A stretch of DNA of 64,000 bases from contig JAXRKP010000617.1 in NCBI GenBank assembly GCA_037039925.1, positions 36,001 to 100,000 of the forward strand, given 5' to 3'. Made by a program: the position numbers and the translations under genes. The notes beneath the pieces are model-generated. The model ran no database searches. It had not been told where the DNA came from and saw only the letters and a program-made list of their open reading frames with translations. The number at the start of each line of letters is the position of its first letter. Position 1 is the first letter of the stretch. This DNA is from Doris montereyensis (lineage: Eukaryota; Mollusca; Gastropoda; Nudibranchia; Dorididae). Below, in pieces: positions 53,251 to 64,000 of this stretch.

Positions 53251-53751
53251 AAAAGGAAAGAGACGACCGTACACGAGATACAGGAGGATCTATCATTTGA
53301 GACAATCTCGTTTGATACATTGAATGACAATACCAAAGACGAGATTTTCACGAAGCTAAAAGTAAAGCTAACTGATAACAAGGAAAAAAATACAACCTTA
53401 AGAGTTAAAGTGGATACAGGAGCACAGGGAAACGCCCTACCGATTAGATTATACAGACAAATGTTCCCATCAGATATCAATGAGGAAGGAAATCCAATAT
53501 CGTTAAAATCATCAAGCAAGATACTCACCGCTTATGGTGGACATAAAATAAAGCATTATGGTACTTGTACTCTACAATGTACGAAAGAAGGTGGAACAAT
53601 TGACTGCTGCCCAACTTTCTATGTCACCGAAGATGGCGGCACTGCCATATTAGGACTCCCATCTGCACAAGAGATGAACTTGGTGACAATCAATACACTT
53701 TCCAAGGCATTGGTAAATTCCAGGGTCAATACCACATTAACACAGATATGA
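53251..53751 (+). CDS. Retropepsin-like protease region
   Basis: The catalytic motif KVDTGAQGNALP lies at about 53407-53442 and the later strand AILGLPSAQEM at about 53644-53676, as in Ty3/gypsy aspartic proteases. It is in the same frame as the end of gag, followed by a stop at 53749. Confidence 0.85.
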   Translation, partial: KRKETTVHEIQEDLSFETISFDTLNDNTKDEIFTKLKVKLTDNKEKNTTLRVKVDTGAQGNALPIRLYRQMFPSDINEEGNPISLKSSSKILTAYGGHKIKHYGTCTLQCTKEGGTIDCCPTFYVTEDGGTAILGLPSAQEMNLVTINTLSKALVNSRVNTTLTQI

Positions 53752-54602
53752 ATGTTTCACCAGTAATCCATGCACCCAGAAAAGTACCAATCTGCCTGAA
53801 GGACAAAATAAAGAAAGAATTAGACGAGATGACGAATCTCAATATAATCACAAAAAGTAGGCCTACAGGAAGGAGAACCGACCGCATGGGTCAACAGCCT
53901 TGTCTATAAGGAAAAACCGAATGGCCGATTAAGAGTAGACTATGTTTGGATCCAAAAGATTTAAACAAAGCAATTCGTAGGGAGCATCACGTCACCCCAA
54001 CCCTAGAGGAACTATTGCCAAAACTTACCGGTGCAAATTATTTTATAATCGTAGACGCAAAATGCGGATACTGGAACATAGAAATAGATACAGAATCCAG
54101 CTATTTAACAACATTCAATTCGCCATATGGGCGATACCGATTCTTACGGTTACCATTTGGACTAAAAATGAGCCAAGACATATTTCAAGCCAAGATAAAC
54201 CAGACGTTCGAGGGATGTCACGGTGTAATCGGCATTGCAGACGACATCGTCATATATGGAAAGACAGAAGCGGAACATGATGCGAATTTACATGACATGA
54301 TGATGAGATGCAAAGAAACAGGACTAAAACTCAATCCAGACAAGTGTGTAATAAAAGAAAGAGAAATCAAGTTCTACGGAATTATCTGTTCCCGAGAAGG
54401 TATTAAACCAGATCCATCGAAAGTATCCGCGATAAAAGCAATGATACCACCAGAGAATCAGCAAGAATTACAATCATTCCTTGGTCTAACCACATACATG
54501 GGGACATTTATACAAAACACTAGCACACTGACAGCCCCACTAAGAGAATTACTCAAACAAGGAAATCAGTTCGAATGGAACAAGCCACACGCAAGCCTTT
54601 GA
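53752..54602 (+). CDS. Reverse transcriptase region
   Basis: Motifs in order: DPKDLNKAI, FIIVDAKCGYWNIEID, FLRLPFGLKMSQDIFQ, then IADD as the catalytic box in place of YADD/FVDD, and LNPDKCVI, YGIICSREG and LQSFLGLTTYM in the connection. The open part starts at 53946; the fingers upstream are frameshifted. The aspartates needed for catalysis are present. Confidence 0.9.
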
Positions 54603-55045
54603 AAAAAAAATAAAAGAAGCAATCTCAGCCGAAACAACCCTAGCTTATTTCGATGGGGAAAAGCCTGTCACCCTACAAGTTGATGCATCTCTGAAAGGAC
54701 TAGGAGCGACACTGCTACAGTATGGACGTCCTGTTGCATTCGCCAGTAAAAGGCATTTATCAGACTAGGAGACACGATATGCAAATATCGAGAGAGAAAT
54801 GTTAGCTGTAGCATACGGTTGTGAGCGATTTCACACATACCTATACGGACAGAAATTCGTCGTAGAGAGTGACCAAAAACCATTGGAGTCAATCCAACTC
54901 AAACACCTCACAGCTGCCCCACCAAGATTACAAGGATGCTGCTGAGAATTCAACAATACGACTTGACGATTAAATACATTCCAGGGAAGGAAATGAAAAT
55001 AGCTGATACATTATCAAGATTATCACCAGAGAAAGGATATATCAA
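54603..55045 (+). CDS. RNase H region with an in-frame TAG
   Basis: VDASLKGLGATLLQ (about 54679-54720), then an amber TAG at 54766-54768 just before ETRYANIEREMLAV, then VESDQKPLESI and KYIPGKEMKIADTLSR. The Asp and Glu positions of a Ty3-type RNase H are recognisable. A frame change lies near 54935. Confidence 0.8.
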
Positions 55046-55199
55046 AGATCTGGATGTTAAAATACACACTGTAATGAATCAATTCAGCAATAACATTCTA
55101 GATAGAATTAGAAGAAACAACGCACGATCCGGAATTAAACGCACTCAAAGACCTTGTATACACAGGGTGGCCCGAGAAAAGACAAGAAGCCCCTGAGTT

Positions 55200-56406
55200 A
55201 AGCCAACCATATTGGAATTATAGAGATGAGATTGGCCTTGAAGAGGAATACTGATGAAGAGCAGAAGAATCATGGTTCCTCAATCGATACAAAAAGAAAT
55301 CCTTAAAACGCTACATGAACCGCATTTGGGAATAGAGAAAACCCAATTACGGGCTCGTACATCAGTGTTCTGGAGAAACATAAACAAAGACATTGAAGCA
55401 ATGACAAAAGAATGCCAAACATGTCAAACTTACCAAAGCAGTCAAAGGAAGGAGCCACTCATCATTCTACCTTAAAGGGGAAGAATACCTTTTGATATCA
55501 GACTACTACTCAAAGTTTCCTTCGCTGAGGAAGATCCTAGAGGACAAAGTACTAGTCTCAAAATTGCTACAATCACAAAACAATTAATTAGTGAGCAAGG
55601 CATACCATGCGTCATCAGATCAGACAATGGTCCACACTATAGTGGTAATGCATACAAGGAATTCGTCGCCTCATACGGCATTAAGCATGAAACCAGTTCA
55701 CCATACTATGCACGCAGCAATGGCTTTATTGAGAGCCAAGTCAAGATAGTCAAACGCACATTAATGAAGGCTATAGATTAGAAGCAAACACCGACCCTTT
55801 GTAGCTATGCTAGCACTCCGTACAACACCAATTGATCAAAATGTACAGCCACCAAGCCAAATTCTATTCGGTAGAATCATATGCGATGGACTGCCCAGAA
55901 AACCAGTAAAACGTCAAAGTGATCAAGATACCAGCTCAGGATTAGAACAACGACAACGAAACAAGGTGCATCATCATGATAAAACAGCACACCCGTTAGC
56001 GCCACTGTCGGCAGGGCAACCGGTCGTATTTCAGAACAAATCATCGAATAAATGGGAACCAGGCATCATCACGCGCCACGATCAACACCCGAGATCCTAT
56101 CACATCAACTTGCACACCGGACAAGAAATCCGTCGGCAAAGGAGTCATCTGCGAAGCGTTCCAAAGCATTGGAAACCTCGACAATCTTTCACGACACAGA
56201 GATGTACTCACCTAACAGCTGAGCCAACTAATCCAACGATTAAACAGGTCAAGCTCCCATGCTTACCTATGGCCGAGCAGGCGACACACGAGCGTGTACC
56301 TGTTCGTGGAGACAACGTGTCCCCACAGGAACATCACACCACACCGCAACCATACACGACTAGAAGTGGACGTAGTGTTATAATACCCAAACAATTTACA
56401 ATATAG
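55200..56406 (+). CDS. Integrase region, with C-terminal GPY/F-like domain
   Basis: The zinc-binding N-terminus is represented by HEPHLGIEKTQ and CQTCQ (about 55311-55435). The DDE core follows in shifted frames with ISDYYSKFP (about 55494-55520), RSDNGPHYSG and NGFIESQVK. A TAG stops the frame at 55779-55781. The C-terminal part (55807-56406) has VVFQNKSSNKWEPGIIT and RRQRSHLRSV, like the GPY/F module of Ty3 elements. Confidence 0.82.
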
Positions 56407-56814
56407 GCATGGCCATTGATAAGATATTGAAGGGTAAAGCGTCCACATAACATCATATACAATCAAATGCACCATAACACTAGTTAAAGCTATTAGAGCT
56501 GAAATATATGTATAGTATCTTTGCATATCTCCAAATCAATAGAGATAGGGATCACAGAGGATACACTATTGGTTGATTCGGAAAGATACCTTGATTTTGC
56601 GAACGACAAGATGATATGAAAATGTTCATGAACTCTGTAAGAATTATAATGTCATATATATATTATATATTGGACACTTATATTTTAGAATCATTTGAAT
56701 ATAAGATCATCAGATTTTAAAATGTTATAATTCAGATCATATTCAGAAGATCATTAATAGATCAATACTTTTATCCTCATGATATTACTATACTCTAAGA
56801 TGTTTCCCTTGGTT

Positions 56815-56825
56815 AACAAGAGGGA
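56815..56825 (+). promoter_or_regulatory. Polypurine tract
   Basis: AACAAGAGGGA lies directly before the 3' LTR, the usual site of plus-strand primer formation. Confidence 0.7.
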
Positions 56826-57018
56826 TGTTATGAGATGAATAATCATATCTTGTACATATACTTAGTCATTACATAATGTTATTATATAAGCACTGTTGCC
56901 CATTTCCTGTTCCTCTTTACCACATTACCATGACCCCAGGCAGTTGGTCATGGAATAAATATGTTGAATCCAATCCATGCGTTCACGTCCTCAATCTATA
57001 CAATCTAACAAAATAACA
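56826..57018 (+). repeat. 3' LTR
   Basis: 193 bp, differing from the 5' LTR by one substitution and a few small changes near its end. Confidence 0.93.
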
Positions 57019-57280
57019 GAGATATGTGGCAATGTGAACTATCTAAATAGTTGTGGAAACGTCACGTGTTTGCTCTGTCTTTATTAGTGGAGTTGTCACT
57101 TATTGTCATATTCCGCCTTTGACTTCACTCCACTGTGGCTCCTTCGTATTATTCACAACTATTTAGATAGTTCACATTGCCACATATCTCTGTTGTTTAC
57201 GTTATTTATCTTTTTTTGAATATTGCTAATATATCTAGATCTATTACTTAGATCTAGATTCTAAATATTTCTCGTTTGTT

Positions 57281-57309
57281 GTCTGACGAAGGGTTATACC
57301 CGAAACGTC
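57281..57309 (+). ncRNA. Hammerhead-ribozyme-like core
   Basis: Full core on the plus strand in the first complete reverse-oriented unit. Confidence 0.45.
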
Positions 57310-57525
57310 ACGCGTTTGCTCTGTCTTTATTAGTGGAGTTGTCACTTATTGTCATATTTCGCCCTTGACCTCACTCCACTGTGGCTCCTTGGTATTATTC
57401 ACAACTATTTAGATAGTTCACATTGCCACATATCTCTGTTGTTTACGTTATTTATCTTTTTTGAATATTGCTAATATATCTAGATCTATTACTTAGATCT
57501 AGATTCTAAATATTTCTCGTTTGTT

Positions 57526-57554
57526 GTCTGACGAAGGGTTATACCCGAAACGTC
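57526..57554 (+). ncRNA. Hammerhead-ribozyme-like core
   Basis: Full core on the plus strand, 245 bp after the previous one, as expected for tandem units. Confidence 0.45.
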
Positions 57555-57621
57555 ACGTGTTTGCTCTGTCTTTATTAGTGGAGTTGTCACCTATTGTCAT
57601 ATTTCGCCTAGTACTAGTAGT

Positions 57622-57879
57622 TAGTAGTAGTAATGTAGTAATAGTGTTATTAATTATTTTTAAATCCTTGAAGGTGGAAGAGTAACTCTACACTTATTAT
57701 ACTATTAGTATTATATATAGCAATAGTTATACAGTGGAAATTAGATGTACATAACACTAACAACAGGATCAATGGGGAGACCATTCAATTCATGGACAGT
57801 CACTGTCAGGAATGGTGACACTCACGTGACTACAGTGTGTCCGACTGGTAGTAGTAGGAGTCCTTCCATCTAAACATTA
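57622..57879. other. Non-coding spacer
   Basis: AT-rich, with TAG/AGT triplets next to the 9-bp duplication. Nothing recognised. Confidence 0.5.
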
Positions 57880-58005
57880 TGGGCTACCAGAACCCCCCCC
57901 CCCGTGGGGGAGTTTTGCCCACTATGATTTTCTGAAAGGGTACACTTAGGACTACCCACCAAAAAAAATTTGCTAAAAAATGTTGGCAATCTGCAGTTAT
58001 AAATA
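57880..58005 (+). repeat. Left terminal inverted repeat
   Basis: Starts TGGGCTACC and holds a run of 12 C followed by GTGGGGG. Pairs with 63740-63864. Confidence 0.8.
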
Positions 58006-58559
58006 GTCGAAAATTGTGAAATTTTTTTATTTTTTTAAAACTTTCTGATCAAGTAGTTTTATTTCCTTTAAATTGAGACTAAATTTGGTGCTCTAGGTTA
58101 GACAAAACAGTTACAGTTACAAGTTGTACTGAACATTTTGTGGAAATTATTTACATGGCGTATAGAAAGAAAAAACAAGTTTCAAAGTCGGTTTTCTCAA
58201 AAACGAGAAAAAAACATACATAATAATTAATAAGTGCAGTTGATTCCCTGCTGGGGATTACTGTACTGTAACGAATTAAGAGCTACACAGGCGAACAAAT
58301 TAGTTCAACAAATTATTGGCACAATACAGAGTTATAACCCTTAGCAATGCAGAGTTAGAGTTAGAGCCCTTAGCAATTTGCTGCAATTTGCGTATTATTG
58401 ATACATAAGAAGAAATGGAGAAAAAATTTTTCTGCATCTAGAAATTGATGTAAATAGGTCACATACATATGTACTAGAAAAGTTGCTTGACTGCCAGTTA
58501 TCCAAATTTTGTACAGTAAGCCAGAGGGTTTTGTATGGATAGTCTTACTCAGATGCTTT

Positions 58560-61500
58560 CTATGCCATCAGTTCATCTTCACTGCTGCCACTTTCAGAAT
58601 CTGAAATCTCATCTTCATCGCTGGTATCATACTACTGAAGATGGTTTTCATCAATGTCTTCTCCTTGTTCTGTATCTGATCCTGACAGAATATCAGCCAA
58701 TTGTTGGGGGACTAAGTTTTTGCACCACTCCACTGATGACACTCCACCGTTACCTATTACCTCTGTTTCAGCCGTGATTTTGCGGGTCGGGTATTAATGG
58801 TTGAGCCAGATGTGTCTGCTTCCATATTAAAGTTTGATAGTTTGCTCTTAGGATGTGCAGCTTCAAGTAAGGCTTCTCTGCAAGGTGGCAGTAAGCTGAT
58901 GTCAAATCCATCAAAGCATGACAGTACAGTAAGCTGTGACCTTTCGCCATGTACTTAAGCCGTGCAAGATCATGACGAAGCTTGTTTGCGCTGGAGTATC
59001 CTGGTTTTCCGTAAAGGTGACAAAAAAACTTTTCCAGATTGGTAAGCAGCTCTGGAGAAGCAATTTCAGATGTTCCCAGTTCCTTGAATGATTCAGCAAA
59101 CTCTGGATGCTTGTGAAGAATGTTGAGAGGCTTCACTTCTCCTTTCTGGACAAAAGCGCTAGTCACGTCACACCCAGTGAAAGCGTGGAGTCCAAGAACA
59201 GAATCCTGTATGTGTGTTTCCATCTTGTCACAGAGTGTTTGAATGTGTATGAGTCTTCTTTTGTTCCTACTCCTGTGTCAAAATACAAGGGGTGTGTGAA
59301 ATGTTCACAAAATGCAACCATCAATAGAAACACATCAGTGTCTGGTGAACGAATGATCATGTCTGTGTTTGGAGTCACAATGTTCTGGTCAGAGTAGATG
59401 GCATGTAAGATCAGTAGTGTGTCTGCCTCCTCGTGGCTGGATGCTAAGTCTTGCACATGTCTTGAGTCTGTGGTCTTTCCATCACTGCTACTGAGTACAA
59501 AGCACTGGTGGTCACAAGCAAAATACACTTCTCTGTTCAGCAACATCATGGCATAGCAATCTTGTTGCCATTCATTGAGTAAAAACTGTGTCAGCTGCTT
59601 TTGTTTTCATCATTCAGCAGAAACATTTTAAAATCTTTGGGAACCTTTGTAGAAGAGCCTCGCACTGTGAATGTCTGAGATTCCCCCTTCGAATCCGTTC
59701 CAAAGATTTAATGGAATCGTCCTTGTAGTTATCTGTAACGAAGTGGACCTTGTCAACTTTGGGGAGAGCGCAAAATATTGTACTGGCTAACTCGCCAAAA
59801 GTGCCCGGTAGATCAGACACATGTAGAGCATGATAGAACGCATTCCCATCTATAATGTGGATGTGTTCTTGAGCTGGGCTATGAAGAGCTGATTTGTCTT
59901 CTAGTTTATGCATCAGAACTGCTTTGTTTGTTTTGATAGGAAATCCATCGGAGGTGGTCCTACAGGATATTCCATCACCTTTTGAAGGTCCAGATCATTT
60001 TCAGTAGATAACATAAGAAGCTGCCCAAACATGTTTCTTTATGCTGTTATTTTCACTTCCTTTTTCTTGGATGTCTTCAACTTGGCTGTCTTTTGCTGTG
60101 AAGCAAACGTTAGTTTCTTGTTTCTCTTGAGAGGTGCATGAAAACTATCAGTTTTTTCAATCAGTGTTGTCCTAACAAAGCTTTCATACAGCTGTTTGCC
60201 ATCTTTCTCAATTTACAAGAGATCTGCTGCTACTTTCTCTGTAGCCTCCATTCCTGAAGACAGTGAAATCAGTTTGTTATTTCCGACAGTGTCAAATGGG
60301 TTGATGAATGATTCAAATGATTGCTTGAAACTTTGTACACATTTCTCTGATTGTCTTATTTGTGATTGCTGGCAGTCTTTGTGTGCTTGATCTTTGGAGG
60401 CTAATCCAGAGTCTTCCAACAGAGCAGTAACAAGACTTGCCCTTTTGTGTCTGGTGATACACCATTTGTGGTATGCAGCTACGTTTTGACTGAATCCCAC
60501 AATGCCACCCTTACATTTGCTTGGCGGTTGATTGTTTGCTCAATTGTCAAGTCCACAGCATTTCTTGCCCCTGACACCGGTGACCTGCTCACACTGAATC
60601 CTTTGACTCGAAGAAGTTCTTCTGCACCGGGATGAGAATCCTTCAGGTTCAGTAGAAGGACGATGTATGCACTGAGGTATCTAACATAGTTCGGGTGGTC
60701 CATGCTAAAGAAAAGGGGATACATCTGCTCAAGGCAAGATATATGCATGTCAAAGTCATTTCTCTTTATTGCTATAAGACAGTTGAGGACTTTCCATACT
60801 GTATCCATGTACAGCATCCAAAACTGAGCAGTTTTGCCCAGTTTCACGTGACGAACATCCTGTTTGAACCGAAAATAGCTCTCAGCAAGTTCTTTTCAAG
60901 GAGCTCGTACGATCACCACTAATTTCGTTGTTGGAATTTAAAAAATCTTTTAATTCCTCCTTTGCCCTTTCAAACAATGAGCCAAGCTGTCTGTGCTGCT
61001 GAAAAGAATTGAATGAAATCCGCTCCAGAGCCTCCATAACAGCTTTGTGCACCCTGAGTGATCTGTTGTAATGTTTGCCTTTCATCACCTTTTCAATAGA
61101 TCCACTGGCACAGATTTTGGAGTCTATTAATTACTACTTCTTCGAATCCACCTCCACACATCATTTTGCCTATTGCTTTCAATATGCACAAAGTATGTGG
61201 AACACACCGAGGTGAATGATCACACCTTTATAAAGAACTTTGTTCTACCACACAAGCAAATATGCCATCTTTGCTACAGTCAGATCAAATGTGATGAAAA
61301 TAAACTTTTGACCAACTGCTCTGCTTGCCTCTTTTCACTACTTCCTATACTGTTGAATGTTCTGTAATAGGCTGGCTCAGAGGCTCCATGTAATCTACAG
61401 TTGAGCAGGTACTATCATTGTTCAACTCATTTAACACCCATCCATTCCAACCGGGAACATTCTGCTGACCATCCTTGTTCATTTCAGATCTTGATAGTAT

Positions 61501-63260
61501 CCACATGAAGTTTGAAAAGTCAATCTTGAAGTCAACTTGTTTATCAAGCGATATTCTGTTTGTCATCAAGTTGGGTTCCACCTTAAATTGATGAAACATG
61601 GCTCAAGCTGTTTTGTGGAACATGAATTGACCTCTTCTTTGTCCTGTCAACCTCTGGTGTTGGCTGGGAAATGTATGGTTGTTCTTTGATTTCTTGCATG
61701 ACTATTCCATGAGTTGAATGTGTGGTTCCAGCTTCTGATAGAGTTTCCTCATCCAAGTCAAAATTGTCCCAACAGAAGTGAGTGATAAGATTGTTGTGAG
61801 GCATGATTGATGGAGGCAAACAGCCTGAAGAAATCTGTATACTGTCACACATGGCAGTTTCCATTTCTAAGAGAAATGAGTGGGATACAGAATGTCCTTG
61901 CCGGTTTAAGATATTGATCAGCTGACTGTTTCCTATCAGATGACGCACACACATACCAATCTCAATCATGATGTGTTTCGGCATTTTCCATTCCCCTTTC
62001 GTTACATTGTAGCATATGTCCTGACCAGTAGAAACAACCCGCCTGTGGCATCTTGTTGACTGGGGTTTTCCATTCTTGGAATAAAGGGAGGAAAGACATG
62101 TTGTTAATAATTGTGGTAACTGTAATGTTTCTGTGCGCAGAACTTTGTCTGCTGGAGGACAAGGTAACTGTTGACTTTCATTGCATCTGTGAAAAACTGC
62201 TCGTCAAATCACCATTGCAGCTTCTATTACGAGTCTTTCTTCAGAGGTTGCATTTTCAAAGGCGACTCCAACAGCCTGTCCTGTTGGAATTTCATCAGAA
62301 TACACAAGATCACTTGTCCCAAAATATCTCTGTCAGAAGTTGATCCTAGATTTGAAGTGTTTCACGTTTGTCCTTCAACTTATACGTCTTGTAGTACTTG
62401 TTGTAAAACTCTGGATGAGGACTTTGCATGTAGGTGCAATACATTTCTTTCAAGAGAGTAATTCTAACAACATGGGCCTTTCCAATAACATGGTCTTCCA
62501 CATACTGACAGACATGCTGAAACGCCTTGGAGTGGGCTTCCTCCTCTGCAGATTGAGCTTTCTTTCTTTCTTCAGTTTCTACCTTTTCTTCTTCAGAACA
62601 ATGTTTAGAAGTAGAAGCGAGTGAATGTCTCTCCTCCTTATGTGTGTATGCTTTTCTACATGGTTTATGATACCATGCCTCTTGGGCGAATTGGTCAACA
62701 TTTTCAACTTGGCCTCGAAGCTTGGAGTCAGAATATCTGTAGCCAGCTTCTTTTATGGAGGCTTCAGCTGTTCTGGTAATGCATTTTACCAGCTTATGAA
62801 GTTTCTTGGTTCCTTTGCTGTCATTGGTCCATTTTGTAGTCTTTTCACAGAAAAGGCATTGAAAGGACAAGAGGCGTGTGGACAATAAAGATTTCACTTT
62901 TTTTTCCTGGTGGAGCAAGTCTTATCAGAGTCTCCAGATGAATGTCTTTTCTCAGACTCCTCAAATTGATGAAAGTGTTATAACAGTAATTATGAAATCC
63001 ATGTCGAGCAGGGTCATACTCAGTTGTTATTTTTCACAAATTGAGGATAGTCTATTACTGTCAATTTCTGCAAGACATCGCTGAGTTTTTGATCTTTGAA
63101 TAGTGTCCCAACGTCTCTCAGTGAGAGGGTTTATATCTTCATGACCATTGAAGTTAATGTTATGCACTACACATGTCCTGTCTTCAGGCTGTTCTTCTTT
63201 CTTTCGAGATTTTGATATCTCTTTCTTTGATGTTAGGGGTACTGATGTCACTTCTGCCAT
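58560..63260 (-). CDS. Transposon protein: zinc module, transposase core, XPG-like nuclease (frameshifted)
   Basis: One protein of about 1,500 residues is spread over changing frames. It starts at ATG 63260 (MAEVTSVPL). N-terminal part (62900-62340): CLFCEKTTKW, then YHKPCRKAYT, a C-x2-C plus H-x3-C pattern suggesting zinc binding. Middle (62100-60210), probable transposase core: LIGNSQLINILNRQGHSVS, FCWDNFDLDEETLSEAGTT, KGKHYNRSLRVHKAVMEALE, FFSMDHPNYVRYLSAY and DLTIEQTINR. C-terminal part (59910-58770): HEEADTLLILHA, RSPDTDVFLL and GLHAFTGCDVTSAFVQKGE, which I read as the acidic residues and helix-hairpin region of an XPG/FEN1 nuclease. An acidic Ser/Glu/Asp-rich tail ends near 58560. Most breaks are single missing bases in A or G runs, so the gene may be intact in the animal. 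Confidence 0.72.
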
Positions 63261-63739
63261 GCTTTATTTTACATTTACCGATACTTCATTCTCTGAAACA
63301 TATAAAAAAAAGTTCATGTTACAGGGTGCAAATTCAAAGACAACAAGATTAGCCTCGACTGATGAGTCGACTGATATGCAGTACTTTTGCATTTTTTTCT
63401 CGATGTTGCAAGGGCCATAACTCCTTAATTTATAGAAACTTTGCTGTAATTCCTTCTCATTTTGTGCCTCAAATGTGCCCTTTCAGAAAATGATTTTTAG
63501 AAGATCCCAAGCAATGGAATTATCTCGGGGATCTGTGTACATTAAGGGTATGCATTTCTATAGATTTCGAGAAATCAGCTTTTCCTCTTTGCACCTTGTA
63601 ATTAATTAGCAATTTTTTTTTTACAACGCTGCTTACACCTCTCTAGCAGTATTTAGCTTTACTCCATATGAAAGTACACATTTTTGGCTGTACTGAACAC
63701 CCCAACACCAAAATCAATTTTTTCTTAGTTTTTGTAGAT

Positions 63740-63864
63740 TGCCAACTTTTTTGCGCAAACTTTTTTGGGATCTCCCCAGGGCCTACCCTTTCAGAAAATC
63801 ATAGTGGGCAAAAACTCCCCGGGGGGGGGGGGGGGGGGAGGAGAGGTTCCCCTCCAGTAGCCCA
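63740..63864 (-). repeat. Right terminal inverted repeat
   Basis: Ends GTAGCCCA and holds a run of 18 G. It matches the left repeat in reverse complement apart from the homopolymer lengths and some substitutions. Confidence 0.8.
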
Positions 63865-64000
63865 TAGCCTATTATAATCTATTATGAATATGAATGCATC
63901 CTAACAAGTTTGTTGGAATTTTTTTCTATTGTGTGAGTGATTCGAGTTTATATGCTGTTCAAAGTAACGCAATTGTGGCACCCCCCCCCCCCTAATTTTT
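63865..64000. other. Flanking non-coding sequence
   Basis: AT-rich with a 14-C run near the window end. Nothing recognised. Confidence 0.5.

Larger units (their letters stand above)
52180..57018 (+). mobile_element. Ty3/gypsy-type LTR retrotransposon, full length
   Basis: The 4.84-kb element has two 193-bp LTRs that begin TGTTAT and end ATAACA. The LTRs differ at only about four positions, so the insertion is recent. GAGATAT flanks both sides (52173-52179 and 57019-57025) as a 7-bp direct repeat, slightly long for the family. The gene order is gag, protease, reverse transcriptase, RNase H, integrase, which defines Ty3/gypsy. No envelope-like gene follows integrase. Several frameshifts and two in-frame TAG codons break the polyprotein as written. 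Confidence 0.92.
51718..57612. mobile_element. Inverted-repeat hammerhead-core element (copy 2), split by an LTR element
   Basis: The left side has two forward units of about 251 bp starting at 51718 and 51969; the second is interrupted by the LTR retrotransposon at 52180 and resumes at 57019. The right side (about 57055-57612) has reverse-oriented units, two nearly complete and one partial. ACTAGTAGT flanks the whole at 51709-51717 and 57613-57621 as a 9-bp direct repeat, the same length and relative position as for copy 1. Arms made of inverted tandem units resemble Foldback elements; tandem ribozyme-bearing units resemble animal retrozymes or Penelope terminal repeats. Confidence 0.7.
57880..63864 (-). 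mobile_element. TIR DNA transposon, probably Academ (AcademX) type
   Basis: About 125 bp at 57880-58005 is the diverged reverse complement of 63740-63864. Shared words read inward from each end are TGGGCTAC, a C run, GGGGAGTTTT, GCCCACTATGATTTTCTGAA, then A-rich sequence and GTTGGCAATCT. TA lies outside both ends. Between the TIRs is a single long minus-strand gene. From memory, the XPG-nuclease-bearing branch of Academ has this coding content, but Academ is reported with 3-4 bp duplications, which I do not see. The superfamily is therefore an inference; the DNA-transposon call itself is firm. Confidence 0.8.

Overview
The window is nuclear DNA of an animal. It is AT-rich, genes are split by many GT-AG introns, and most of it is repeats and mobile elements. 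The two recognisable host genes are both animal-type: a mitochondrial holocytochrome c synthase and a polypyrimidine tract-binding protein. The many palindromic words (AGATCT/CTAGATCTAG, TAGGCCTA, ACCGGT), tRNA-derived SINEs and the transposon families suggest an invertebrate, most likely a marine mollusc or echinoderm. I cannot resolve the group from this window.

Layout. 1-13300: no host gene seen. It holds an inverted SINE pair, microsatellites, possible pogo-type transposon ends at 3998 and 8933, a badly decayed minus-strand coding relic (5635-7802) and a dispersed repeat split by about 1.5 kb of other sequence. 13311-17796 (+): holocytochrome c synthase (HCCS) in at least five exons, with a long 3' UTR. 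19500-34400: intergenic or possible intron, with two dispersed repeat families, a 14-copy minisatellite, long (CT)n/(GA)n and (CTA)n tracts, and an inverted-repeat element of 1.17 kb with a 9-bp target duplication. 34451-48370 (+): PTBP-type RNA-binding protein with four RRMs in 17 visible exons, first exon not found. One exon is a 34-nt microexon at the position of the vertebrate PTBP autoregulatory exon. 49000-51700: a SINE and a 190-bp tandem repeat. 51718-57612: a second inverted-repeat element with its own 9-bp duplication, built of about 250-bp units that carry a hammerhead-ribozyme-like core. It has been split by a young 4.8-kb Ty3/gypsy-type LTR retrotransposon. 57880-63864: a 6-kb DNA transposon with about 125-bp terminal inverted repeats. 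Its one long minus-strand gene encodes a Cys/His zinc module, a probable transposase core and an XPG/FEN1-like nuclease, a combination that resembles the Academ (AcademX) type.

A recurrent feature crosses all of these. Conserved reading frames in HCCS, PTBP, the LTR element and the DNA transposon are broken repeatedly, and nearly every break is explained by one missing base in a short homopolymer. That points to consensus errors in the assembly more than to gene death, so the genes here may be intact in the animal.

The most interesting candidate system is the hammerhead-core repeat family. Six core copies lie in two independent inverted elements with matching 9-bp target duplications. A relic of a third copy appears to have given rise to the minisatellite.
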